Of a stretch of DNA of 39,724 nucleotides, positions 34,530 to 39,724 are shown one piece after another. Below the pieces are notes generated by a model, which was not told the DNA's origin, searched no databases, and saw nothing but the letters and a program-made list of their open reading frames with translations. Each line of letters begins with the position of its first letter. Position 1 is the stretch's first letter. A program made the position numbers and the translations under genes. Location of the stretch: the IMG/VR virus record IMGVR_UViG_3300013006_000064, positions 1 through 39,724 of that record; one strand, 5' to 3'. This DNA comes from a virus.

Positions 34530-34779
34530 TTTGTTGTTCCTTTCTGTTTAAGATTTCCGCTTCCACTTCCTTACTTACATTTCCATACAAGTGATACTCA
34601 TATGTAACCGAACTACTGTCACCTTTCTCAACGATTGGCAGTAAGTTACCTCCTGACAAAGTTGGATTTATATCTGCCACATTGAATGACAAATCCATAA
34701 TCGCTCCCGCGAGGTTTTCTTTCCAATCAACATCGTCACCCGCCACGGTGACGGTGATATTTATAGTTACTGTGTGCAT
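34504..34779 (-). CDS. Small beta-rich protein between MoxR and VWA genes, 91 aa
   Basis: GGAA lies before the ATG. Mostly beta-prone (HTVTINITVTVAGDDVDW; VTYEYHLYGNVSKEVEAEIL), without Cys clusters or membrane segments. Its end overlaps the VWA start by 26 bases, and it starts 9 bases after the MoxR gene stop. It is an obligate neighbour in this cluster, so it may be a small adaptor or cap protein. I do not recognise it. Confidence 0.55.
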   Translation of the reverse strand: MHTVTINITVTVAGDDVDWKENLAGAIMDLSFNVADINPTLSGGNLLPIVEKGDSSSVTYEYHLYGNVSKEVEAEILNRKEQQNVDSRTAC

Positions 34780-34788
34780 ATTGTTTCC

Positions 34789-35892
34789 TTACATAATCAT
34801 GTGGTTGTCGGTTGCCCACTTGCTAATCTCTGTGTTGTATCGGGCAATCTTTGGCTTGTTGCGGAATATCATGGTGAAGAAGATTGATTGAATCTCGCTC
34901 GACTTCATACGATTCACGAACTGCATATACTTGTTCAGGTCATCGTGAGATGCTAATGTGTCGACCGCCTCAAGAATCATCATGACTTGGGTTGCCACAT
35001 CTTCAGGAACTTTTACAGTTGTTGGATTAGCAAGTACGTCGTTGAACTTAATCATGCTCTTCTCAACAGATATAAATGTCGCTATGGATTTCGCGGCACT
35101 CTCACCAACCGTACCCGCCAGAGCCACAGTCAATGCGTTCTCTGTGTACTTGTCTCGCTTATCCACGATGGGAGATGCTTTCGCCAATGAGCGAGGAGAC
35201 ACAAAGGACTTGGCAGTTGACGATGGTTTGAAGATGTATGGGTTATCGTTTTGGTCAGCATCTAAGTAAGACTTGAATGCCTTCGGTGTCATCGCAGCCC
35301 ATGCTCTCAGTGGTCTAGAGATGTTGTTCTTGGTAGCCCACTGCAACCACTCGTCATGCGTAGGTTTCTGCATATTCACAATGGTGATGCGGTTTGCCAC
35401 ATGACCCGCGAACGAGTCACCCACACCATCAGTTGCGTTGTTACTTGTAATGAAGATGTGTGAGCCTTCGGGTAGCGGTTCATCGCCCACCGTCTTCTCA
35501 AGCATCAATCGGGTATAGATAATCTGCATGAGTTTGGGAGACTTGAACGCTTCGTCAAGCATGATGTACTTAGGCTTGCCACTTCCCATCTTGAAGAGAG
35601 ATGCGACATAGTATTCAAGTGTCTTCGTTGCATGGTTGGGGATAGATGCCGCGACATCCATCATGTCTTTCACGGGGCAATCGACATAGATGTAGTCATA
35701 CTTGTCAGTAGGGAAGTCATCGCCCACCTTACGCCATTGGTCACCGTTGTCTTCAGCAAGCATCGCTAGAAGTGATGACTTGCCGACCCCAGGTTCAGAG
35801 ATGACTGCAATAGTATTTGTATCGCCAATCTCTCGGATGAGGTCTTTGACCTCGTTGATAGATGCTGTCAAGGAAAAGTTGATTTTGCTCAT
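34789..35892 (-). CDS. MoxR-type AAA+ ATPase, 367 aa
   Basis: P-loop SEPGVGKSS (Glu33-Ser40), Walker B KYIMLDEA (Asp113, Glu114), sensor 1 IFITSNN (Ser150, Asn151) and a likely arginine finger HVANR (Arg168) match MoxR/CobS-like AAA+ proteins. The C-terminal part is helical. These ATPases act as chaperones that load or remodel VWA partners, in line with the VWA gene one gene downstream. The start has only a weak ribosome site. The function in this phage (head or tail assembly, replication control or host interference) is unknown. Confidence 0.85.
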   Translation of the reverse strand: MSKINFSLTASINEVKDLIREIGDTNTIAVISEPGVGKSSLLAMLAEDNGDQWRKVGDDFPTDKYDYIYVDCPVKDMMDVAASIPNHATKTLEYYVASLFKMGSGKPKYIMLDEAFKSPKLMQIIYTRLMLEKTVGDEPLPEGSHIFITSNNATDGVGDSFAGHVANRITIVNMQKPTHDEWLQWATKNNISRPLRAWAAMTPKAFKSYLDADQNDNPYIFKPSSTAKSFVSPRSLAKASPIVDKRDKYTENALTVALAGTVGESAAKSIATFISVEKSMIKFNDVLANPTTVKVPEDVATQVMMILEAVDTLASHDDLNKYMQFVNRMKSSEIQSIFFTMIFRNKPKIARYNTEISKWATDNHMIM

Positions 35893-35918
35893 ATACGCTT
35901 TCAGGGGTTAGTGAATGA

Positions 35919-36827
35919 TTAGTTAAGGGTTAGGGGTTTGAACTTGTTCAGCATATCGTCTACACCGTGTTTAACAGTTGAACGAACATACGAACTCTCG
36001 CGTAAGTCTTCGAGTGTGACACCCGACAGCGCTTCCTCCAGTTGCGCTCTAGCAGACTCAAGATGTTGATTATTTGTCAAGTTAAAGTGTTTCAATGTCT
36101 CGCAAATGTCCCGCGCTTGGCTGATGGTTGTCTCGTATACCTTCTTGCGCTTGACCTTGCCGTCTTCGTCAGCAGTGACCTCTGTACAAGCATTGCTGAT
36201 GCGGGAAGCGATTTCCACCAGTCGCTCAGATGCATCTTCCATCGAACGATTCACAATCTCTTCAATTTGGTTGTTGTAATGTTGTTCCAAGTCATCTGCG
36301 ATAGCCGTAGCAATGCCACCCGAACGGAAGTCGTTCTCAGGTACTTTGGTTACGAATAGTTTCAAGCGAAAGCGACGACGGATATCTTCGACTTCAGGGT
36401 ACTCTGAACGATTAAACATATCGCCTTGCTTGAACGCGGAGTCACTCACGATGGTAGGGTACTTGTCTATGAAGTTGTCCAATAACTTGTTGAACTCAAC
36501 CTCATGCGCTGACCACTCCTTCATGAATTTCTCGATGCTGAATGTTGGTAGCAATCTAACCGAACCCGCCCAGTCGTAGGTGCAACGCTGAAGCCAGTTA
36601 TAGACGGTCTGCCGATAGTTGAGCAATGCTTTGTGGTCAGGCGAGTTAGACAATAAGTTCTTGGTGAACTTGCCTGCCTCAGTAGATGCGTTCTTAGAAG
36701 AAGTCACCTCGTTGCTGATTTGTTTGTCTTGCTTGGTCGCAGTCCACACATTGACCTCCACTGTTACAAGTTGCGCAGAACTTGCGAGTGATATGAGGTG
36801 ATTAGGTTTTTGGATTTCAAAGTTCAT
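35919..36827 (-). CDS. Helical protein upstream of MoxR, 302 aa (DUF3150-like)
   Basis: The N-terminal 45 residues (LVTVEVNVWTATKQDKQISN) resemble the start of DUF3150 proteins, which are often encoded beside MoxR/VWA genes, but I base this on memory and it is not certain. The rest is helical and coiled-coil-like, with SARAQLEEALSGVTLEDLRE near the end. No enzyme motif is seen. AGGA lies before the ATG. It precedes the MoxR gene by 26 bases. It probably contributes a third component to the ATPase-VWA system. Confidence 0.55.
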   Translation of the reverse strand: MNFEIQKPNHLISLASSAQLVTVEVNVWTATKQDKQISNEVTSSKNASTEAGKFTKNLLSNSPDHKALLNYRQTVYNWLQRCTYDWAGSVRLLPTFSIEKFMKEWSAHEVEFNKLLDNFIDKYPTIVSDSAFKQGDMFNRSEYPEVEDIRRRFRLKLFVTKVPENDFRSGGIATAIADDLEQHYNNQIEEIVNRSMEDASERLVEIASRISNACTEVTADEDGKVKRKKVYETTISQARDICETLKHFNLTNNQHLESARAQLEEALSGVTLEDLRESSYVRSTVKHGVDDMLNKFKPLTLN

Positions 36828-36850
36828 TTCAGTATCCTGTGAATGGTTGA

Positions 36851-37063
36851 TTAGCGGAAGAGTCCGCCCTTGTTGTTAATTCCCTTGAGGTCATCAAGGT
36901 TCGTAATGAGCATATAGTTGCTCTTGTGCATGGGCGCAATGGTGCGCACACGCGACCGCGCATCTTCCTCACCGCATAGCAGACAGATGGGGTAACCCGC
37001 CTTGGCACGCTTTGCTGAGAAGATGTCACCACACCGTGAACAGATAGGTCTGAGTTTAGACAT
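36851..37063 (-). CDS. Zinc-ribbon-like small protein, 70 aa
   Basis: PICSRCGDIFSAKR and YPICLLCGEE give two CxxC pairs spaced about 16 residues apart, a zinc ribbon. The second half (PMHKSNYMLITNLDDLKGIN) is a segment I recall from other uncharacterised phage zinc-ribbon proteins. It lies upstream of the DUF3150-like gene by 23 bases. It may bind DNA or RNA. A second, shorter frame in the same place is a shadow. Confidence 0.65.
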   Translation of the reverse strand: MSKLRPICSRCGDIFSAKRAKAGYPICLLCGEEDARSRVRTIAPMHKSNYMLITNLDDLKGINNKGGLFR

Positions 37064-37068
37064 AACTA

Positions 37069-37293
37069 TTACAGAGTATGGAAGTTGATATCCATCTCAC
37101 GAATGCGATAGACATGATGCTCGTCGAGTTCATCATCTGCCTGTTGACAGAGACGCATCTCATACTCGGCTGTGTCCTTGCTTGCGTAGGCTTCGATAGA
37201 CTTGCCATCGACTACGAGCAGATACACCTTGGGAGTGATGTTTATTACAGACAGCCCCTCAATGGCGGACTGATACGCTGACTTCATTTTCAT
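37069..37293 (-). CDS. Small protein, 74 aa, unknown
   Basis: I choose the ATG at 37293 (MKMKSAYQSAIEGLSV) with AAAGGA upstream. An earlier in-frame ATG lies at 37317, inside the palindromic repeat, and cannot be excluded. The protein is a beta-prone short sequence (PKVYLLVVDGKSIEAYASK), then a helix with QADDELDEHHVYRIREMD. No motif is recognised. Its own promoter (37392-37420) and leader lie upstream. Confidence 0.6.
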   Translation of the reverse strand: MKMKSAYQSAIEGLSVINITPKVYLLVVDGKSIEAYASKDTAEYEMRLCQQADDELDEHHVYRIREMDINFHTL

Positions 37294-37310
37294 ACGCTTT
37301 CCTTTGGTTG

Positions 37311-37340
37311 ATTTCATTACCCTGTGAAACGCTAGATAGC
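37311..37340 (+). repeat. Palindromic repeat copy 1
   Basis: TTTCA, 8 bases, TGAAACGCTA: the first of four copies of a repeat with an inverted core (TTTCA / TGAAA). Here the loop is TTACCCTG. It lies in the leader of the 74-aa gene. On the minus strand its right arm contains an ATG in frame with the gene. Confidence 0.7.
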
Positions 37341-37354
37341 ATCTCACCCCACTA

Positions 37355-37384
37355 GAGTCTGTTGAACAGTTCCAATCCCGACTC
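37355..37384 (-). promoter_or_regulatory. 5'-terminal leader hairpin, copy 1
   Basis: On the minus strand the predicted RNA begins near GAGTCGGGA, and GAGTC pairs with GACTC 20 bases later. The same ten bases TGAGTCGGGA sit at the same distance from the -10 box in the leader at 38531-38554. Confidence 0.5.
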
Positions 37385-37391
37385 AGAATAC

Positions 37392-37420
37392 ATTGTATCA
37401 TAACTTTACATTTAAGTCAA
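37392..37420 (-). promoter_or_regulatory. Sigma70-type promoter P1
   Basis: On the minus strand TTGACT (37420-37415), 17 bases, TACAAT (37397-37392). An A-run element (AACTTTTTTA on the plus strand, 37431-37440) lies 10 bases upstream of the -35, a possible UP element. Element order and spacing match the second promoter at 38561-38589, so they are paralogous. It should start the MoxR-VWA and small-gene operon. Confidence 0.7.
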
Positions 37421-37455
37421 CTACATATGTAACTTTTTTACATGAGGGGTTACCC

Positions 37456-37650
37456 CTAGTCCCCATGCTTTGAGATTGGCTCGAACTTCTCGGCAGTCCA
37501 TGCATGGTCTACGCTCTCAGTCACGATGTAGCCTTGGCTCTTGGCTAACTCCTCAAGTGCGGGCAGACACACCATGTATGTTGCTTCTTCGTCAAACTGT
37601 GCCACCGCGTGCGCACCCGCCTTCGCTTCGAAATAGACTGTAACTTTCAT
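37456..37650 (-). CDS. Small protein, 64 aa, unknown
   Basis: I choose the ATG at 37650 (MKVTVYFEAKAGAHAV) with AGAGG just before it; the longer form lacks a good site. Composition suggests an alpha/beta fold: strand VTVYFEAKAGA, helix CLPALEELAKSQG, strand YIVTESVDHAW. No motif is recognised. A 120-base gap lies upstream, with a weak CCGCA / TGCGG hairpin (about 37678-37696). Promoter P1 lies just downstream of its stop. Confidence 0.55.
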   Translation of the reverse strand: MKVTVYFEAKAGAHAVAQFDEEATYMVCLPALEELAKSQGYIVTESVDHAWTAEKFEPISKHGD

Positions 37651-37770
37651 TTCATACCTCTCTGAAGTTTTAATATCCGCACCCAGTCGATGCGGGACAA
37701 GAACCACCTGAACAATGGGACAGAACAGTCTTGGCATAAGACGTTCGGGTTGTCTCCCTTAGATTGCATT

Positions 37771-38064
37771 TCACAGCCCCCTGACATCATTGTTAATGCA
37801 GTACTCCATGAACTCAGAGAAGTCTGAGAACTTGTTCTTGCGTGTCTCGTCGTGGAAGTCGGACTCTTGCAAGACTGGCAGTTTCAATGCCTTGCCCATC
37901 ATGTCCAAGACATTCTGCACATCTTCTAATGATTCGCTACCCACAGACACATCGCTATGCCCTTCGGGTTTCCTGTTCTCGTCGTAGTACACCTCGCGTA
38001 CACAGTACCAATCCTCACCGCCATTCTCAGACCTGAGATTCACAATTCGATAGTTCCAAAACAT
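37771..38064 (-). CDS. Small phage protein, 97 aa
   Basis: AAAGGA precedes the ATG. The first 40 residues (MFWNYRIVNLRSENGGEDWY, then REVYYDENRKPEGHSDVSV) match a family of small phage proteins with a WNYRIVN beginning and a conserved GG..WYxVREVYYD motif. The rest is acidic and helical. No enzyme motif is visible. The upstream gap holds a perfect inverted repeat (38086-38113). Confidence 0.6.
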   Translation of the reverse strand: MFWNYRIVNLRSENGGEDWYCVREVYYDENRKPEGHSDVSVGSESLEDVQNVLDMMGKALKLPVLQESDFHDETRKNKFSDFSEFMEYCINNDVRGL

Positions 38065-38085
38065 ATTGATTCCTTTGAAGTTGAA

Positions 38086-38113
38086 TAGCGTTTCACGGTG
38101 TCATGAAACGCTA
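38086..38113 (-). repeat. Palindromic repeat copy 2 (perfect 10-bp arms)
   Basis: TAGCGTTTCA and TGAAACGCTA are perfect inverted arms around the 8-base spacer CGGTGTCA. Judged by its spacer it lies in the opposite orientation to copies 1, 3 and 4. It sits 22 bases before the start of the 97-aa gene, where it could be an operator or leader hairpin. Confidence 0.75.
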
Positions 38114-38135
38114 CTTGCTGTATTGATTGTTTAGA

Positions 38136-38477
38136 TTAAAGTGTGTTGTAGCCAGTGCAGAACTCGAACAGTTCCACCTCGCTAGTTGGCTCGACGATAG
38201 TCAGTCCCTCGAACTCGTCGTCAATGTCGTTGAACTCGTCATAGCCGTAATCTCTTGCTAAGAACTCCAAGTTCTGATTGTGATAGTCATCTGTGCGAAA
38301 GTCTGTGCGCAGATAATGGTCGACACCCTGATGCGTATTGCATACTGCCTTCGGGGTTGTAACGCGCAATGCTTTGCGCATTGGGCGGGGCAGATATTGA
38401 TATGGTCGGTCAAGTACTTTTGGTTGTCGTACTATGACCCGTGTTGTGTTGATGTTATAGACGAAAGATGTTTTCAT
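38136..38477 (-). CDS. Small protein, 113 aa, unknown
   Basis: I choose the ATG at 38477 (MKTSFVYNINTTRVIV) because GGAG lies 8 bases before it; an earlier in-frame ATG at 38504 is inside the palindromic repeat. The N-terminal half is basic (DRPYQYLPRPMRKALRV). The second half is acidic (YGYDEFNDIDDEFEGL). This charge split is unusual. No motif is recognised. Promoter P3 (38561-38589) and its leader lie upstream. Confidence 0.55.
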   Translation of the reverse strand: MKTSFVYNINTTRVIVRQPKVLDRPYQYLPRPMRKALRVTTPKAVCNTHQGVDHYLRTDFRTDDYHNQNLEFLARDYGYDEFNDIDDEFEGLTIVEPTSEVELFEFCTGYNTL

Positions 38478-38497
38478 TACGCTCTCCATTGATTGAA

Positions 38498-38526
38498 ATT
38501 TCATGACCCCGTGAAATGTTATTTAG
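38498..38526 (+). repeat. Palindromic repeat copy 3
   Basis: ATTTCA, 8-base spacer TGACCCCG, TGAAAT, then GTTATTTAG. The core matches copies 1 and 4. It lies in the leader of the 113-aa gene. On the minus strand its right arm contains an in-frame ATG. Confidence 0.75.
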
Positions 38527-38530
38527 CGGG

Positions 38531-38554
38531 TGAGTCAGGCTACCTCCCGACTCA
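38531..38554 (-). promoter_or_regulatory. 5'-terminal leader hairpin, copy 2
   Basis: On the minus strand the predicted RNA starts at TGAGTCGGGA, and TGAGTC pairs with GACTCA, a 6-bp stem with a 12-base loop. The same ten starting bases occur after promoter P1. Confidence 0.5.
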
Positions 38555-38560
38555 ATTCAG

Positions 38561-38589
38561 ATTTTACCACAGTTACTTGTTTAATACAA
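38561..38589 (-). promoter_or_regulatory. Sigma70-like promoter P3
   Basis: On the minus strand TTGTAT (38589-38584), 17 bases, TAAAAT (38566-38561). The -35 is weak (three of six). AACTTTTTTA (plus strand, 38600-38609) lies 10 bases upstream of the -35, exactly as in P1, and the start-site sequence TGAGTCGGGA is identical. It drives the leftward early operon from the 113-aa gene. Confidence 0.6.
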
Positions 38590-38650
38590 GTCTTTATACA
38601 ACTTTTTTATATCGCTCTGGCGGGTGTGATTTGGTTATTTGTAAAGTGGT

Positions 38651-38676
38651 GTTGGAACTTTGGAACTGGGTTGGAA
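38651..38676 (+). repeat. TTGGAAC repeat cluster A
   Basis: Contains GTTGGAACTTTGGAAC and, overlapping it, GGAACTGGGTTGGAA. The two units recur in cluster C at 39087-39110 in changed order. Confidence 0.75.
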
Positions 38677-38789
38677 TCACAAAAAACTAGGTTAGTTATA
38701 GTAATAGTACTAGTAGTAGTAGTAGTAGTTATAGATATAGATATATAAAGTATTATATATATTTGTTGTAGTACTACATGATTCCAAAG

Positions 38790-38803
38790 TTCCAAAATTC
38801 CAG
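38790..38803 (+). repeat. 14-bp repeat TTCCAAAATTCCAG, copy 1
   Basis: An exact 14-base match to 39055-39068; the reverse complement is at 38943-38956. Confidence 0.8.
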
Positions 38804-38942
38804 CAGTTTTGCGTTATGGCTGGCAGTTACCTATCTGCTTAATTTGTGGGCAATGTATGGTTTGTTTAGCACAATGCTTACACTCGCAGGCGATGATGAA
38901 CGAACGAGATGATGCTCCAAAGTCCGTTGTCCTCAAAAAAAA

Positions 38943-38956
38943 CTGGAATTTTGGAA
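38943..38956 (-). repeat. 14-bp repeat, inverted copy
   Basis: CTGGAATTTTGGAA, the exact reverse complement of the repeat at 38790-38803 and 39055-39068. Confidence 0.8.
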
Positions 38957-39054
38957 TAAATCGCGTAAGTCCTTGATTCATAAGGCTTTTTCCGATTCCA
39001 GCGTTGGAATTTCGTTGGAACAAAGTTGGAATCTTGTTCCAATAAACTGCTCGG

Positions 39055-39068
39055 TTCCAAAATTCCAG
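39055..39068 (+). repeat. 14-bp repeat TTCCAAAATTCCAG, copy 2
   Basis: An exact match to 38790-38803, inside a dense stretch of TTGGAA and TTCCAA hexamers (39004-39109). Confidence 0.8.
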
Positions 39069-39086
39069 TACGATTCCAAGCGGGTT

Positions 39087-39110
39087 GGAACTGGGTTGGA
39101 ACTTTGGAAC
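39087..39110 (+). repeat. TTGGAAC repeat cluster C
   Basis: Contains GGAACTGGGTTGGAA (39087-39101) and GTTGGAACTTTGGAAC (39095-39110), both exact matches to cluster A. It directly abuts palindromic repeat copy 4. Confidence 0.75.
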
Positions 39111-39112
39111 AA

Positions 39113-39138
39113 ATTTCATGACCCCGTGAAACGCTATT
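39113..39138 (+). repeat. Palindromic repeat copy 4
   Basis: TTTCA, spacer TGACCCCG, TGAAACGCTA, then TTTA. It is the best match to copy 3. No gene start follows within a short distance, which suggests the repeat is not only a leader element. Confidence 0.75.
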
Positions 39139-39191
39139 TAAGACGCTTGCCCACGCACGCGCAGGGACATATAACTGGCTTCAGCCCAAAC

Positions 39192-39225
39192 AAAAAAAAC
39201 CCGACTAACCTTTCGGCTAGTCGGG
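39192..39225 (-). terminator. Strong rho-independent terminator
   Basis: On the minus strand an 11-bp G+C-rich stem (CCCGACTAGCC with GGTTAGTCGGG, one G-U pair) has a GAAA tetraloop and is followed by eight T. It lies 17 bases after the stop of the truncated leftward gene and isolates that gene from the repeat region and early operon. Confidence 0.92.
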
Positions 39226-39241
39226 TTGGGCTAATCAAGTA

Positions 39242-39724
39242 TTACTTGATTGCTTTCAGGAAGGCATCAATTGCCACCCTTGTCTTAACTTCGTCGGCTG
39301 TTGCGTCACCCCTAGCCTTCGCGTTCTTACATCTAGTTTTAATTGTATCCATAACTTTCCCAACATAAGTTGCGAAGTCATCAGTAGTTCCTCTCTCCCT
39401 TGTCTCAGGGTTAAGGTCGCGTATAGCCTTGAGCAAAGCCTTCATTTTATTGAATGCATACTTGTTGAATGGTGTTCTTACACCACCAATCACACCATGC
39501 TTAACAGGCTCGGCTTGGCGTAGTTGCCCAAATTGTTGTTGCGAGAACGACAAGGCATAGGCAAGGGTTACTTCATTGCCACCCTTGGCATCAGGAATCC
39601 ATTCGCTGTTATAGCGTTTGGCTGGGTTTAGTTCTTGCCAACGGAGAGCCCAACCCTCGGTTAACTGAGCCTTAACCTCGGCTGGAACATCTTCCAAGAT
39701 GTTGGGGCATTGGTCGAAAACATA
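39242..39724 (-). CDS. C-terminal part of an unknown phage protein (truncated at window edge)
   Basis: The frame is open to base 39724, so the true start lies outside. The TTG at 39697 is an internal codon, and upstream residues read FDQCPNILEDVPAE. The visible 160 residues are helical and basic in places (YNSEWIPDAKGGNEVTLAYA; FNKMKALLKAIRDLNPETRE). No enzyme motif is seen. It ends at a strong terminator, so it belongs to a separate upstream operon. It may be a DNA-binding or early protein, but this is a guess. Confidence 0.6.
   Translation of the reverse strand, partial: YVFDQCPNILEDVPAEVKAQLTEGWALRWQELNPAKRYNSEWIPDAKGGNEVTLAYALSFSQQQFGQLRQAEPVKHGVIGGVRTPFNKYAFNKMKALLKAIRDLNPETRERGTTDDFATYVGKVMDTIKTRCKNAKARGDATADEVKTRVAIDAFLKAIK

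Larger units (their letters stand above)
38505..39241. other. Non-coding control region with TTGGAA/TTCCAA arrays (possible origin)
   Basis: No convincing gene over about 740 bases. It holds promoter P3 and its leader, an A+T-rich stretch with AGT/TAG trinucleotide and TA runs (38700-38765), 15 copies of TTGGAA or its complement by my count (38652-39109), repeat copy 4 (39113), and the terminator of the next gene. A 16-base direct repeat GTTGGAACTTTGGAAC lies at 38651-38666 and 39095-39110. The pattern resembles an iteron-type origin or a protein-binding control region. Short ORFs here are repeats translated by chance. Confidence 0.6.

Noticed and set aside
38641-39112. CRISPR-like array
   Set aside because: Repeats are short, unevenly spaced and on both strands, and no regular repeat-spacer units are seen.
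38814-39119. Minus-strand ORF of 101 aa starting at ATG in repeat copy 4, with a Cys-rich end (CECKHC)
   Set aside because: Most of it is the TTGGAA/TTCCAA array read as protein (repeating PKFQ, NSN). It lacks a ribosome site. I treat the region as non-coding, but the Cys-rich end leaves a small doubt.
1-39724. Integrase, repressor, transposase or attachment sites
   Set aside because: None of the protein motifs or flanking repeats expected for these were found, so temperate life or insertion elements cannot be claimed.

Overview
The window is a 39.7-kb internal piece of a tailed double-stranded DNA phage genome, most likely a podovirus-like phage of a freshwater or other aquatic Gram-negative bacterium. 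The evidence is dense packing with many ATGA start/stop overlaps, virion, lysis and DNA-replication modules, and no host metabolic genes, rRNA or tRNA. The host guess (possibly betaproteobacterial) is inference from gene style only. Both ends cut through genes. No terminase, portal, major capsid protein, RNA polymerase, integrase or repressor is visible, so the genome continues on both sides and lifestyle cannot be settled.

Layout. (1) Positions 1-18241, plus strand: a partial gene and a small ORF, a tail fibre with a small assembly-chaperone-like gene, a lysis cassette (coiled-coil membrane protein, an overlapping 55-aa membrane protein, a GTA-type holin, an M15 peptidase endolysin), then a large structural block: a 777-aa tail or neck protein, a glycine-rich 611-aa protein, a small GNAT-like protein, a 784-aa Gln/Asn-rich protein and a giant 2513-aa protein. 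The block resembles the internal core or ejection proteins of T7-like phages in order and size, and the giant protein also carries a zincin motif. (2) Positions 18238-30.8 kb, minus strand: replication, recombination and nucleotide genes. These are an AEP primase fused to a DUF927-like helicase, a cysteine-motif protein, an SNF2-type helicase, an HNH protein, a Cas4/AddB-like nuclease, family A DNA polymerase, an HTH-DUF3310 fusion, a VRR-NUC nuclease and many small proteins. (3) Positions 30.8-36.8 kb, minus strand: an operon around a MoxR-type AAA+ ATPase and a VWA protein with an HExxH site, with several proteins I cannot identify. (4) Positions 36.8-39.7 kb, minus strand: small unknown genes, two paralogous promoters with matching leaders, a four-copy palindromic repeat, and a 760-bp non-coding region filled with TTGGAA/TTCCAA motifs that looks like an origin or control region. 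A strong terminator separates it from the last, truncated gene.

The plus-strand late genes and minus-strand early/middle genes converge at 18.24 kb with a 4-base overlap. Minus-strand transcription appears to start at promoters near 38.56, 37.40 and 24.73 kb. The most interesting parts are the repeat/promoter/leader system at 37.3-39.2 kb, the structured leader before the SNF2 helicase, and the MoxR-VWA gene cluster.
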